Assembly: GCA_937880175.1 (NCBI GenBank)
Contig: CALFLO010000105.1
Coordinates: 1 to 49,245 of the forward strand
Direction: 5' to 3'
Source of the DNA: an uncultured Gluconobacter sp.
GTDB lineage: Bacteria > Pseudomonadota > Alphaproteobacteria > Acetobacterales > Acetobacteraceae
Length of the DNA stretch: 49,245 nucleotides
The notes under the pieces are model-generated. The model made no database searches. It was not told the DNA's origin and saw only the letters and a program-made list of their open reading frames with translations. The position numbers and the translations under genes were made by a program. Numbering within the stretch: position 1 is the stretch's first letter; every line of letters begins with the position of its first letter. Positions 7,829 to 17,096 of the stretch are shown one piece after another.

Positions 7829-10354
7829 ATGTCCCAGACGCCCTCGCCCCATGAGATGATCCGCGTCAGAGGGGCGCGGGAACACAATCTGGAAAACGTG
7901 GACGTGGACCTGCCGCGTGACCGCCTCGTCGTCGTCACGGGCGTGTCCGGGTCCGGCAAGTCCTCGCTGGCCTTCGGGACAATCTATGCCGAGGCGCAGC
8001 GGCGCTATCTGGACTCCGTCTCCCCCTACGCCAGACGCCTGTTCGACCAGATGCCGGTCCCGGTCGTGGCGTCCATAGACGGACTGCCACCAGCAGTCGC
8101 CCTTCAGCAGCAGCGCGGCGGAAGCAGCAGCCGCTCCAGCGTCGGCAGTCTGACGACACTCTCAAACCTGCTGCGGATGCTCTATTCCCGCGCAGGCACC
8201 TATCCCCCCGGCCTGTCACGACTGGAGGCAGAGTCCTTTTCGCCCAACACCCCCATGGGCGCCTGCCCGAAATGTCACGGACTGGGCCGCATCTATGACG
8301 TGACGGAACAGACGCTTGTTCCCGACGACAGCCTGAGCATCCGTGACCGCGCGGTCGCCGCCTGGCCCACAGCATGGCAGGGACAGAACTTCCGGGACAT
8401 TCTCATCACCCGTGGCGTGGATGTGGACTGCCCCTGGCGTGACCTGCCGAAAAAGACCCGCGACTGGATCCTCTACACGGAAGAAACACCGACCGAACCC
8501 GTCTATCCCGGCCGCACCCACGCGCAGGTCATGGAAGCCATCAAGCGCGGCATTCCGTCTGATTACAACGGCACCTTCAGCGGCGCCCGGCGCTATGTCC
8601 TGCACACCTTCACGCAGTCGCAGAGCGAGAAAATGCGCAAGCGGGCAGCGTCCTTCATGGTCTCCGCCCCCTGCCCGGTCTGCCACGGACAGCGCCTGAA
8701 CCCCGATGCCCTGCGCGTGACATTCGACGGCCTGAACATCGCCGACTTCGCGAACCGCACCCTCGAAGACATCGCCGCTTCGCTCCGCGCATCCGCCAAA
8801 ACCCTTGCGAACGGAAAAGATGCCACGGCAGTAGCGGCGCGCGGCATGGTAGACGCCATGATCGAACGGATCGACGTGCTGCTGGATCTGGGGCTGGGCT
8901 ATCTCCAGCTTGACCGAAGCGTCCAGACCCTTTCGTCCGGCGAATACCAGCGCCTGCGTCTCGGCACACAGATCCGCTCGAACCTGTTCGGCGTGGTCTA
9001 TGTGCTGGACGAACCCAGTTCCGGCCTGCACCCCGCCGACACGCAGGCCCTTCTGCGGGCGCTGGACGGTCTACGCGACGGGGGCAACTCGCTCATCGTC
9101 GTCGAGCATAATCCGGACGTGATCCGCCGTGCGGAGTGGCTGGTAGATGTCGGCCCGGATGCCGGCGAACGAGGGGGCCGCATTCTCTACAGCGGCCTGC
9201 CTGACGGACTGCGGGACGTAAAGGAGTCCCGTACGCGCCCCTATCTGTTCGGCACGGTCCAGCCCCGCACGACACCGGTTCGCGCCCCAACTGGCACACT
9301 GGAACTGACCGATATCTGTTGGAACAATCTGGACCATCTGGCCCTGACGCTCCCGCTCGGAGTGCTGGTTTCAGTGACAGGCGTGTCAGGCTCCGGAAAA
9401 TCCAGCCTCGTCGGGCAGGCCCTCGTCTCCATCATGGCCCGCGCCCTGGGCCAGAAAGTGGACATCGACCCCGACGACGACAGCACGGACGAGGCCCCGC
9501 CTCCCGAACATCGCGAGCCCAAGGGAAACGTCTCAGGCGGAACCGGCCCGATCAAACGCATGGTCATGATCGACCAGAAGCCGATCGGACGCACCCCGCG
9601 CTCCAACCCCGCCACCTATACCGGCCTGTTCGACACGATCCGCCGCCTGTTCGCCGAAACGCCGGACGCGAAGAAGCGCCGTTTCGATGCGGGCTGGTTC
9701 TCCTTCAATGTCGCCAAAGGCCGGTGTCCGCGCTGCGAAGGCGTGGGGACAGTCGATGTGGAGCTTCTGTTCCTGCCAACCGTACAGACGCCCTGCCCCG
9801 TCTGCCACGGCAGCCGCTACAAACCCGAAGTGCTGGAAGTCCTGTGGAACGGGCACAGCATCGCGGATGTGCTGGGCCTGAGCATTGACGATGCCTGTGA
9901 CGTCTTCGCGGAGGTGCCCGTTCTGGCGCGCGGCTTCGACACCCTGCGTCGGGGGGGCTTGGGCTATCTCCGCCTCGGCCAGCCCGCCACCGAACTCTCA
10001 GGCGGCGAAGCACAGCGCATCAAGCTTGCAACCGAACTTCAGAAACAGCGCAGCGGGCATGTGCTCTATGTTCTGGATGAACCCACAACCGGCCTGCACC
10101 CGGCCGATGTAGACCGGCTGATGCTCCAGCTTCAGGCTCTGGTCGATCAAGGCAACACCGTCGTACTGGCCGAGCATGACATGCGCGTAGCGGCCGCGAG
10201 CGACTGGATCATCGATCTCGGCCCCGGTGCAGGGCGCAAGGGCGGCCAGATCGTGGCAGCAGGAACACCGGAGACCGTCGCGGCTTCGGAACACAGCGTC
10301 ACCGCTCCATTCCTCCGCCGCTACGTTCACCCCGGATTTCAGGAGGCGGGGTGA
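7829..10354 (+). CDS. UvrA paralogue of the UvrA2 type (excinuclease ATPase lacking the UvrB-binding region)
   Basis: An 841-aa double ABC-ATPase of the UvrA family. Two Walker A motifs (GVSGSGKSS near 38 and again near 517) and two signatures (LSSGEYQRLRL, LSGGEAQRIKL) are visible. So are zinc modules CPKC (146-149)...CPVC in the first half and CPRC...CPVC in the second. Canonical UvrA has roughly 100 or more residues, including the UvrB-binding domain, between the SRSxVGT segment and the first-domain zinc motif. Here SRSSVGS (about 101) is followed by the zinc motif only about 40 residues later. That deletion is the hallmark of UvrA2, implicated in other organisms in tolerance to DNA-binding drugs. 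It is therefore probably not the housekeeping UvrA. Start supported by AGGAG 6 nt upstream. Confidence 0.9.
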   Translation: MSQTPSPHEMIRVRGAREHNLENVDVDLPRDRLVVVTGVSGSGKSSLAFGTIYAEAQRRYLDSVSPYARRLFDQMPVPVVASIDGLPPAVALQQQRGGSSSRSSVGSLTTLSNLLRMLYSRAGTYPPGLSRLEAESFSPNTPMGACPKCHGLGRIYDVTEQTLVPDDSLSIRDRAVAAWPTAWQGQNFRDILITRGVDVDCPWRDLPKKTRDWILYTEETPTEPVYPGRTHAQVMEAIKRGIPSDYNGTFSGARRYVLHTFTQSQSEKMRKRAASFMVSAPCPVCHGQRLNPDALRVTFDGLNIADFANRTLEDIAASLRASAKTLANGKDATAVAARGMVDAMIERIDVLLDLGLGYLQLDRSVQTLSSGEYQRLRLGTQIRSNLFGVVYVLDEPSSGLHPADTQALLRALDGLRDGGNSLIVVEHNPDVIRRAEWLVDVGPDAGERGGRILYSGLPDGLRDVKESRTRPYLFGTVQPRTTPVRAPTGTLELTDICWNNLDHLALTLPLGVLVSVTGVSGSGKSSLVGQALVSIMARALGQKVDIDPDDDSTDEAPPPEHREPKGNVSGGTGPIKRMVMIDQKPIGRTPRSNPATYTGLFDTIRRLFAETPDAKKRRFDAGWFSFNVAKGRCPRCEGVGTVDVELLFLPTVQTPCPVCHGSRYKPEVLEVLWNGHSIADVLGLSIDDACDVFAEVPVLARGFDTLRRGGLGYLRLGQPATELSGGEAQRIKLATELQKQRSGHVLYVLDEPTTGLHPADVDRLMLQLQALVDQGNTVVLAEHDMRVAAASDWIIDLGPGAGRKGGQIVAAGTPETVAASEHSVTAPFLRRYVHPGFQEAG

Positions 10355-10932
10355 AACAATACGCTCAGAGAGCGCACACCCTGCGCACCATGCACGAGAA
10401 CGCCCTCGATATCCGCCGTCGCTGACGGACCGCTCTGGAACACGGCATAATGCGCCTGCGTCCATTCCGGGCGCTGATAGGCATTGTGCAGGTTGTAGAC
10501 GATCTGCGCCGGGTCCAGCAGGATCACCAGATGCTGCGGCAGAAAACCTGTCGTGTTCACATGCAACTGCTTTTCCGTGAAGCAGAGCGACCCCGTCTCC
10601 GCCACACCGAACGCCGCGCGCAGGACAGCATATTCAACCGGCGCAATATCCGTCGGCTTCGTCTGGGGCGTAATTTTCATATCCCCCTCGAACTCCGGCA
10701 CGCAGGACAGAACAGGACCCGGCTTGACGATGGCCTGACGGACAGGAGCCATCGGATCAGTCGCATCGGGCGTCAACATCCTGCCGCCCATACGCTCCAG
10801 AGACCTCTGAAACAGCGCCTTCAGATCAAAGGGCGCGGCCTGATCGAACAGCGGCACAGCCGGTCGGGCCCGCTCGCCCTGAACATGGTTTTTCCGGATC
10901 GCCCCCAGAATGGCTTCGCGTGAACCACTCAT
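10339..10932 (-). CDS. lutC: Lactate utilisation protein C (LUD domain)
   Basis: A 197-aa LUD-domain protein, third gene of the lactate oxidation operon. The core motif block VLRAAFGVAETGSLC, followed by LPQHLVILLDPAQIV and the C-terminal GPSATADIEGVLVHGAQG, matches the LutC/YkgG family. The start is the ATG at 10932, which overlaps the lutB stop (ATGA); an upstream in-frame start at 10977 would lie inside lutB. The 3' end overlaps the uvrA-like gene by 16 bp in convergent orientation, so there is no room for a separate terminator. Works with LutA and LutB in cytoplasmic L-lactate oxidation to pyruvate. Confidence 0.93.
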   Translation of the reverse strand: MSGSREAILGAIRKNHVQGERARPAVPLFDQAAPFDLKALFQRSLERMGGRMLTPDATDPMAPVRQAIVKPGPVLSCVPEFEGDMKITPQTKPTDIAPVEYAVLRAAFGVAETGSLCFTEKQLHVNTTGFLPQHLVILLDPAQIVYNLHNAYQRPEWTQAHYAVFQSGPSATADIEGVLVHGAQGVRSLSVLFHPAS

Positions 10933-12452
10933 GACTTTTCCCCTTCGCCAGGCTGCTTCCGGTTCTTGCGATACCATTCATTGAATGTCTGTTTGGGCGT
11001 CTCGGGAATATCGCGCTTGCGGCCCCAGGTGTTGAGCTTGTTGTAGAGCATGAAATGCGGAAGATGCCGCAGCGCGCTGCGGCCCAGAGGCAGGCTTGCC
11101 CGATAGACCACGGGAGAGGCCAGAACCTCGCCAGCCGCTTTCATCATGACTTTCTTGACCGGGGAGATTTCCCCATCGCCCGCCAGTGTCCTACGCCAGT
11201 CGGCAATCTGTTCGTGAATATTGATCTTCACCGGACAGACATTGGTGCAACTGCCGTTCATCGTCGAGGAATATGGCAGGTTGCGATATTTATGGACATT
11301 GAAGGTCGGATCGATGATCAGCCCGATCGGCCCGGCATAGGTCGCCCCATAACTCAGCCCGCCGCTGCGTCGGAAAACCGGGCAGGTATTCATGCACGCC
11401 CCACAGCGGATGCATTTCAGCCCCGGCCAGAATTTTTCCATCCCGAGCCGCTCGGAGCGTCCGTTATCCACGAGCACCACATGCATCTCGCTTCCCTCAC
11501 GCGGGCCACGGAAATGGGACGTATACTGCGTGATCGGGGACCCCAGCGCACTGCGTGACAGCAGGCGGATAAAGACCGCCAGATCATCCAGCCCGGGGAT
11601 CAGCTTCTCGATCCCGATGGACGCGATATGCAGAGGCGGCGTGTTGGCGGAAAGATCAGCATTGCCCTCATTGGTGCAGACAACAAACGTCCCCGTCTCC
11701 GCAACCACGAAGTTCCCCCCCGTCATACCCGCCTGCGCCGACAGGATCAGCGGGCGCGTAGCCTCCCGCTGACATTCCGTGAGGTAATGGGCATCCGCAT
11801 TATCAGGATCAGAGCCGATCGTTTTCGCAAAAACACTGGCCACATCGGTCCGCAACTTGTGCACGGCTGGCACAACAACATGACTGGGCGCTTCGTCGTC
11901 GAGTTGCTGGATACGCTCGCCAAGATCCGTTTCGATGACCTCGACGTTATTTTTAGCCATGAACTCCCGGAAGCCACATTCCTCCGTGAGCATGGACTTG
12001 CTCTTGATCAGCAGTTCGACGCCCCTGCTCCGCAGGATGTCCAGAACGATGGCGTTATGCTCGGCCCCGTCCTTCGCCCAGTGGACCTTGATCCCGTTGG
12101 CCGTGGCGTTTTTCTCAAACAGTTCGAGATAGTAATCGAGCTTTGAAAGCGTGTGCTCCTTGATGCCCGAGGCGAGATCCCTCAGCTCTTCCCATTCCTC
12201 AATGCCATGCATTTCCTTGTCGCGCTTCTGGCGCAGATCCCACAGACGCGCGTCATGCATGGCCTCATGCTCGGTGGCCGCCATGAAACGGTTTGCCGCC
12301 TCGGACTGATCGACCGGCCGGTTCCCGCGGATCTTCGCGCCACGGGGCTGGGGCTCTGAAATGCGGGATTTCAGCGGCCGGGAGGACGCAGCCCCATGAT
12401 CCAGCTGATCGGCATGCGGATCGGTCAGTTCTTCATGCAGTTCGGCAGTCAT
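10929..12452 (-). CDS. lutB: Lactate utilisation iron-sulfur protein B
   Basis: A 507-aa protein: LUD domain first (GMTGGNFVVAETGTFVV, HIASIGIEKLIP), then a C-terminal ferredoxin-like part with CIRCGACMNTCP. The second cluster motif reads NGSCTNVCPVKI, with two of the four cysteine positions of a full CxxCxxCxxxCP motif replaced. I recall the same form from the YkgF branch, so it may be subfamily-typical. The start at 12452 overlaps the lutA stop by 4 bp. Acts with LutA/LutC to oxidise lactate and pass electrons onward, probably at the membrane. Confidence 0.93.
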   Translation of the reverse strand: MTAELHEELTDPHADQLDHGAASSRPLKSRISEPQPRGAKIRGNRPVDQSEAANRFMAATEHEAMHDARLWDLRQKRDKEMHGIEEWEELRDLASGIKEHTLSKLDYYLELFEKNATANGIKVHWAKDGAEHNAIVLDILRSRGVELLIKSKSMLTEECGFREFMAKNNVEVIETDLGERIQQLDDEAPSHVVVPAVHKLRTDVASVFAKTIGSDPDNADAHYLTECQREATRPLILSAQAGMTGGNFVVAETGTFVVCTNEGNADLSANTPPLHIASIGIEKLIPGLDDLAVFIRLLSRSALGSPITQYTSHFRGPREGSEMHVVLVDNGRSERLGMEKFWPGLKCIRCGACMNTCPVFRRSGGLSYGATYAGPIGLIIDPTFNVHKYRNLPYSSTMNGSCTNVCPVKINIHEQIADWRRTLAGDGEISPVKKVMMKAAGEVLASPVVYRASLPLGRSALRHLPHFMLYNKLNTWGRKRDIPETPKQTFNEWYRKNRKQPGEGEKS

Positions 12453-13192
12453 GCGCGTGCTCCATTCAGGATCTGGGCGATATGGATGTATTTGAGATTG
12501 GCGCCCATTCGCCGGGCACAGCCTTCCTGATGCATCATGCAGGAACTGTCGGAGGACGTGACATATTCCGCCCCGGATTTCAGCTGGTCCGTAACCTTGT
12601 CCTGCCCCATCTTGGCCGAGACACCTTCCTCGAACACCGAAAACGTCCCGCCAAACCCGCAACATTCATCAGGGCGTGTCAGATCGGCGAATTCGATGCC
12701 CCTGACCATTTTCAGCAACGCTTTCGGCTTGGAAAACGGCTCTTCCCGGCGCTCGCTCATGCTCGCGATCCGCAGGTTCCGCAGCGTGTTGCAGTTGTTG
12801 TGAAGCGCAACACGATGCGGAAACTCGGCCCAGGGAAACGCATCGACCTTCAGGACATCATGCAGGAACTCAACCAGTTCATATGTTCGGCTGCGAACAT
12901 GTTTGACCGCATCGCTCTGTTCAATGGCCGTCATGTTATTGCGGACCTGATTGGTGCAACTGCCAGACGGCGTAACGACATAATCATATTTTTCAAAATT
13001 ACGGACGAACAGTTCTTCCGTCTTGGCCGCTTCACGCTCGCAGCCCGTATTGGTCATGGGCTGGCCACAGCATGTCTGGTCAACGGGATATTCAACGGAA
13101 AGCCCGAAACGCTCCAGCAGTTCCAAAGTCGCAATTCCTGTCTCGGGGTGAAACATGTCCACATAACAGGGAACAAACAGACCGACCTTCAT
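12449..13192 (-). CDS. lutA: Lactate utilisation protein A (CCG-domain)
   Basis: A 247-aa protein with two cysteine-rich CCG domains: CCGQPMTNTGC near residue 41 and CCGFGGTFSVF near residue 177. It begins MKVGLFVPCYVD, as LutA/YkgE proteins do. First gene of lutABC, with each junction overlapping by 4 bp. A possible Shine-Dalgarno AAGG lies about 10 nt upstream. The promoter should lie in the AT-rich gap 13193-13569, shared with the flagellin gene reading the other way; no LldR or FadR-type regulator gene is adjacent. Confidence 0.94.
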   Translation of the reverse strand: MKVGLFVPCYVDMFHPETGIATLELLERFGLSVEYPVDQTCCGQPMTNTGCEREAAKTEELFVRNFEKYDYVVTPSGSCTNQVRNNMTAIEQSDAVKHVRSRTYELVEFLHDVLKVDAFPWAEFPHRVALHNNCNTLRNLRIASMSERREEPFSKPKALLKMVRGIEFADLTRPDECCGFGGTFSVFEEGVSAKMGQDKVTDQLKSGAEYVTSSDSSCMMHQEGCARRMGANLKYIHIAQILNGARA

Positions 13193-13569
13193 GGGGGATA
13201 CCTTATGTCTTCAATCGTCTCGCACGACGACAGTGTCATGAAAATAGCACAGAAACAAAAGACAAGTTTGCGGGAGAATTGAAGTCAATATAATAAGAGT
13301 ATTCCAGTCCTGATAATAACACCGGATTATAATAGTGAATTATGCAACCTCAATAAAGTATATATTTTAATTTTACTCACAGTCATTTAAAATTTATTCC
13401 CAAGATGCAAATTTAAAATTCCCGCTGCAATACTTTCTCCGTCCCGGGCATCATCGCTGGAAGAAATATTCCCGATCAGGAAAACAGGCTCTTCTGTCAT
13501 TAACGAAAAATTATATAGCGGGTGACATTCTGACAGCGTCTTACGCTTTCTGAAAAGTGCCGGCCTGTG
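13193..13569. other. AT-rich intergenic gap between lutA and the flagellin gene
   Basis: About 377 bp, clearly AT-richer than the neighbouring genes and without a convincing ORF. It must contain both divergent promoters. A TATAAT hexamer is present at 13328-13333, but without a good -35 at normal spacing. A small GCGT-CTT-ACGC palindrome lies near 13538-13550. I could not assign a sigma-28 promoter with confidence. Confidence 0.6.
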
Positions 13570-15945
13570 TTGAGTGTGAACAATTCTTCCGTTTTATCTG
13601 GTCTTCAAGTGCTCTCCCAGGCCACCACGGCACTGAACAAGGCGGAAACGGCCGTCTCAACAGGGAAAACTGTTTCCACCGCCTCAGATAATCCCGCGAT
13701 TTATTCCATCACCAACTCAATGCAGGCCCAGTCCGCGGCCCTGAGCGGTATCTCGCAGGGCCTGAATATTCTTGGGCAGGTCGTTCAGACTGCCAGCAGT
13801 CAGAGTACGCTCATCAACAACACCCTGACGTCCCTCGCCGCAAACATTAGCGAAGGACAAAACAACGGCATCGACAGCAGCACCATCAATACCCAGATCT
13901 CCAAGACATTGAGCCAGATCGATTCCATGGCGTCGTCTGCCACGTTTAACGGCGTCAATCTTCTGGCTGGTGCGCTCGTCAGCGGCGTCAACTACAATAC
14001 CGCATCCACGGCTCTGGACACTTATGGCGGCACCATCAAGATTGCGGGAAGCAACGCCACGTCCGCAGGGCTCGGACTATCGGGCCTCACCGTCGATCAG
14101 GCCGGCGTCACAATTCCACTCGACCCGGAAAACCTGGTCGTTGCAGGCCCCCAAACCACCGTCCTGACCCTGCACAATATCGCGCAGGCTACAGGCGCCG
14201 GTACAGCCCAGAATCCGGCCGTCCAGTACCAGTTTGTCGCCGAAGAAGCCAACACCGGGACCAACAATCCGGGTTCGTCCACCCTGTCCACAATCAATGC
14301 TGCCGTGGGAACAGAATCGGATCTTCAATGGGATCCGAGCACCGGCGATCTGACATCCGGTACTAATACCGTCATTACATCCCAGTACACAGATCCAAAC
14401 GGTGTGAAATTCTATACCCTGAATTCCGGCGAAGCCATTCAGGTATCTCAGGGGGACAACGGCAGCCCTGTCTATACGGTGAGTTCAGCATTCGATGCTC
14501 TGGGAAACCCTACCGCACAAAGCGTGATTACGCCTGTGATGATCAATGCTGCCGGCTCCAGGAAAATGGACGACAAGGGCGTTTCCGATACATTCATGGC
14601 GGCCATCTCCGGTCAGGGCTTTCATGTCGATCGCAGCAGTACTGACGGCGCACTGACCATCAGCGGCGGAAACATCTATGCGCCGCCCTCGTCTTCCAGC
14701 CCGAATGTTTCCGCTCTTACGAACGTCATCGAGACCGCCCCGCTTTCCGGCTCCTTTGTCGCCGTGTCGAGTGCCACCAAAGCGGTTCCCGTCGCCAAAA
14801 GCAATAACGACGGAACCCTGGCATATGACGATGATGGAAACATCGAAACCATCCCCACTCCGGAAAGCTTCGTCTCCTCATACGGCCAGAAAATCAGCCT
14901 GACGACTGCCAATGCGAGCCTCTCTGATCCCATTGCAACCCGCATGGATTTCAATACTAATGGCGCTGCAGCCGGAAAGGATGGCTACCAGCTCATCCTG
15001 AACCAGACGACCAGCGACGGAACGCTCTCCAGTTCGAAAACAATCGCCAGCAGCATCCAGACGCTGGTCGACAGCACACCAGAAATCAGCATTGATTCCA
15101 GTACGGGAAACCCTGCGCCATCACAGGTCATTTCGCAGGGCAATGGCACAACGGTCTTTAAAATCTCCACGACCGCATCGGGTACCCCCATGTATGTCAG
15201 TCTTGAAAAAGACACCGACACTGGAAATCTGACCTATGCCGTCTCGGCCTCTTCCGACTTCCCGCAGGGAGAGACACAGAATATCGTGGCCGTGAACGTC
15301 ACAGCAGACATGGCGTCGCAGAGCACCTATCAGAACAGCCTTTATACCCCGATCATCGCCACGCTGAACTCTCTGGGCATCAATACGGCGACCAGCAGCA
15401 TCAGCGCCACGACGCTCTCGATCGTTGCAAGTGGTGCAGAGATCGCGGGGTCCATTCCTCCCGGCACTGTCACAGCCGATGATGGAACGCCTGTATGGGC
15501 AACACCGGCAACACCGTCTGTCTTCAAGAATATCCAGCACCCCTCAGACAGCACGATGTATACCCGTCTCCCGGTCTATCAATCCGTTCCGCCCAACAGC
15601 TTTCTGCTTGTTGCAAACAGCAGAAATTTTTCCGGGAATACGGTCTCCGGCCAACAGGTCAGCGGCTATCAGGTCGCGATCGGCGCCGTCACCGGTGCCA
15701 TTTCAAAAATATCATCCATTAACGCCTCCCTCGGAACCAGCACCGACCTCGTTTCGCAGATTACGAAGACCACCGCTGCGCAGCAGGATGCCATCATAAC
15801 TGGCATCTCCGCCCTGACCGATGCCGATCTGGCGCAGCAGAGCGTTCTGCTTCTGTCAGCTCAGACCAAACAGCAACTTGCCGTACAGTCCCTCTCGATC
15901 ATGAATGGCCAGTCTTCAATGATCCTCAAGCTTTTCCAGGGCTGA
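13570..15945 (+). CDS. Long flagellin (filament protein) with large central insertion
   Basis: A 791-aa flagellin secreted to form the flagellar filament. The N-terminus (SVNNSSVLSGLQVLSQATTA, then STGKTVSTASDNPA) and the C-terminus (ALTDADLAQQSVLLLSAQTK, QSLSIMNGQSSMILKLF) are the conserved D0/D1 coiled-coil segments that pair in the filament. Residues from about 175 to 690 form a Ser/Thr/Gly-rich variable domain without recognisable family, far longer than in typical 270-500 aa flagellins. The TTG at 13570 is chosen because MSVN is the flagellin N-terminal consensus; GTG at 13567 is the alternative. No strong Shine-Dalgarno is visible. No other flagellar gene is nearby; a GT4 gene converges on it, overlapping by 20 bp. 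Confidence 0.88.
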   Translation: MSVNNSSVLSGLQVLSQATTALNKAETAVSTGKTVSTASDNPAIYSITNSMQAQSAALSGISQGLNILGQVVQTASSQSTLINNTLTSLAANISEGQNNGIDSSTINTQISKTLSQIDSMASSATFNGVNLLAGALVSGVNYNTASTALDTYGGTIKIAGSNATSAGLGLSGLTVDQAGVTIPLDPENLVVAGPQTTVLTLHNIAQATGAGTAQNPAVQYQFVAEEANTGTNNPGSSTLSTINAAVGTESDLQWDPSTGDLTSGTNTVITSQYTDPNGVKFYTLNSGEAIQVSQGDNGSPVYTVSSAFDALGNPTAQSVITPVMINAAGSRKMDDKGVSDTFMAAISGQGFHVDRSSTDGALTISGGNIYAPPSSSSPNVSALTNVIETAPLSGSFVAVSSATKAVPVAKSNNDGTLAYDDDGNIETIPTPESFVSSYGQKISLTTANASLSDPIATRMDFNTNGAAAGKDGYQLILNQTTSDGTLSSSKTIASSIQTLVDSTPEISIDSSTGNPAPSQVISQGNGTTVFKISTTASGTPMYVSLEKDTDTGNLTYAVSASSDFPQGETQNIVAVNVTADMASQSTYQNSLYTPIIATLNSLGINTATSSISATTLSIVASGAEIAGSIPPGTVTADDGTPVWATPATPSVFKNIQHPSDSTMYTRLPVYQSVPPNSFLLVANSRNFSGNTVSGQQVSGYQVAIGAVTGAISKISSINASLGTSTDLVSQITKTTAAQQDAIITGISALTDADLAQQSVLLLSAQTKQQLAVQSLSIMNGQSSMILKLFQG

Positions 15946-17071
15946 CAGGGTTTCGGGAGCAGGCTTTCTCCATAAGCGCCACGACATGCTTCAGGATATG
16001 CCGCTCGTCGTAGTCCTCACGCGCAATCTGCCTTCCGGCCGCGCCCATCTCCCGTGTCAGCACCGCATCCTGCGTCAAAGCGCGCAAGGCCCAGGCCAGA
16101 GGTGAGGAAAAACCCGGCGGAACCAGAAACCCCGTTTTCCCGTCCAGTACCTGCTCTCTCGGTCCGCGAACATCTGTTGCCACAACCGGCAGGCCCGTTA
16201 GCATCGCTTCGATGACGGACATCGGCAGCCCCTCGAAATGACTCGGCAGCGCAAACACATCCGCCGCTTTCAGAAGTTCAGCCACGTCGTCCCGATACCC
16301 CAGCATCCGCAGACGCGGGCCAAGACGCTCACGGGCACGCTCAAACGCCTCCGTCAGGTCGGCGCCATGATCTGAAGGCAGACGCTCTCCGACAACCCAG
16401 AGTTCCGCGTCCGGCACATCCTCCATCGCACGCAGAAGCTCGGGATGCCCCTTATGTCGCACCAGACGCGACACCACGATGACCACCGGCCGCTCTTCCG
16501 GCACCCCCAGATCCTTTCGCACCCGCGCACGCATTGCGGGGTCCGGATGATAACGGTCCGGATCACGCCCGTTACCGATGGCAATGGGATGACGGTTCAG
16601 ATGCAGCCGACGTGCATCCCTCGCCTCTTCGCGCGAGACCGTCATATACAGATCCGTGAGACGCCCTGCCGCCCATTCCAAAATCAGGGACAGCATTCGA
16701 CGACGCCACGATCCCGGCTGATTGAACAGGAAGCCGTGGCAGGTATAGGCCACAATCCGCACCCCGCAGAGCCGGGCGGCAAATCGCGCCAGAAGACCGC
16801 TGATGGGCATGTGACCATGGACCAGATCCGGCTTTTCCTGCCGGATCAGGCGGATCAGGGCCATAAAAGCCCGGAACTGGGCGAGTGGCGAAAAAGACCG
16901 CGCCATCGGAACGCCATGCACCGTAAAGCCCTCAGCCCGGACAGGCTCCAGATGGGCGCCTTCTGCACACGCCCCCTGAACGTCATGCCCGGCATCCCGC
17001 AGTTCCCGCATCAGCGGCAGCAGGAACTGCCGGAGCGCAAAATCCACATTGGTGATTTCGAGTATCTTCAC
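15926..17071 (-). CDS. Glycosyltransferase family 4 (GT4)
   Basis: A 381-aa retaining glycosyltransferase with a GT-B fold. The N-terminal domain has KILEITNVDFALRQFLLPL and the HGHMPISG segment. The C-terminal domain has the donor-binding VVSRLVRHKGHPELLRA and the EX7E-type stretch FALPSHFEGLPMSVIEAM, near residues 275-292. It starts at a GTG (17071), 25 bp downstream of the heparinase-like gene on the same strand, so it is probably the third gene of the rpe operon. Likely builds a surface polysaccharide or lipid-linked oligosaccharide. Flagellin glycosylation is conceivable given its neighbour, but unsupported. Confidence 0.88.
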   Translation of the reverse strand: MKILEITNVDFALRQFLLPLMRELRDAGHDVQGACAEGAHLEPVRAEGFTVHGVPMARSFSPLAQFRAFMALIRLIRQEKPDLVHGHMPISGLLARFAARLCGVRIVAYTCHGFLFNQPGSWRRRMLSLILEWAAGRLTDLYMTVSREEARDARRLHLNRHPIAIGNGRDPDRYHPDPAMRARVRKDLGVPEERPVVIVVSRLVRHKGHPELLRAMEDVPDAELWVVGERLPSDHGADLTEAFERARERLGPRLRMLGYRDDVAELLKAADVFALPSHFEGLPMSVIEAMLTGLPVVATDVRGPREQVLDGKTGFLVPPGFSSPLAWALRALTQDAVLTREMGAAGRQIAREDYDERHILKHVVALMEKACSRNPVSPGKA

Positions 17072-17096
17072 GGTCGCATCCCAGACACGAAACAGA

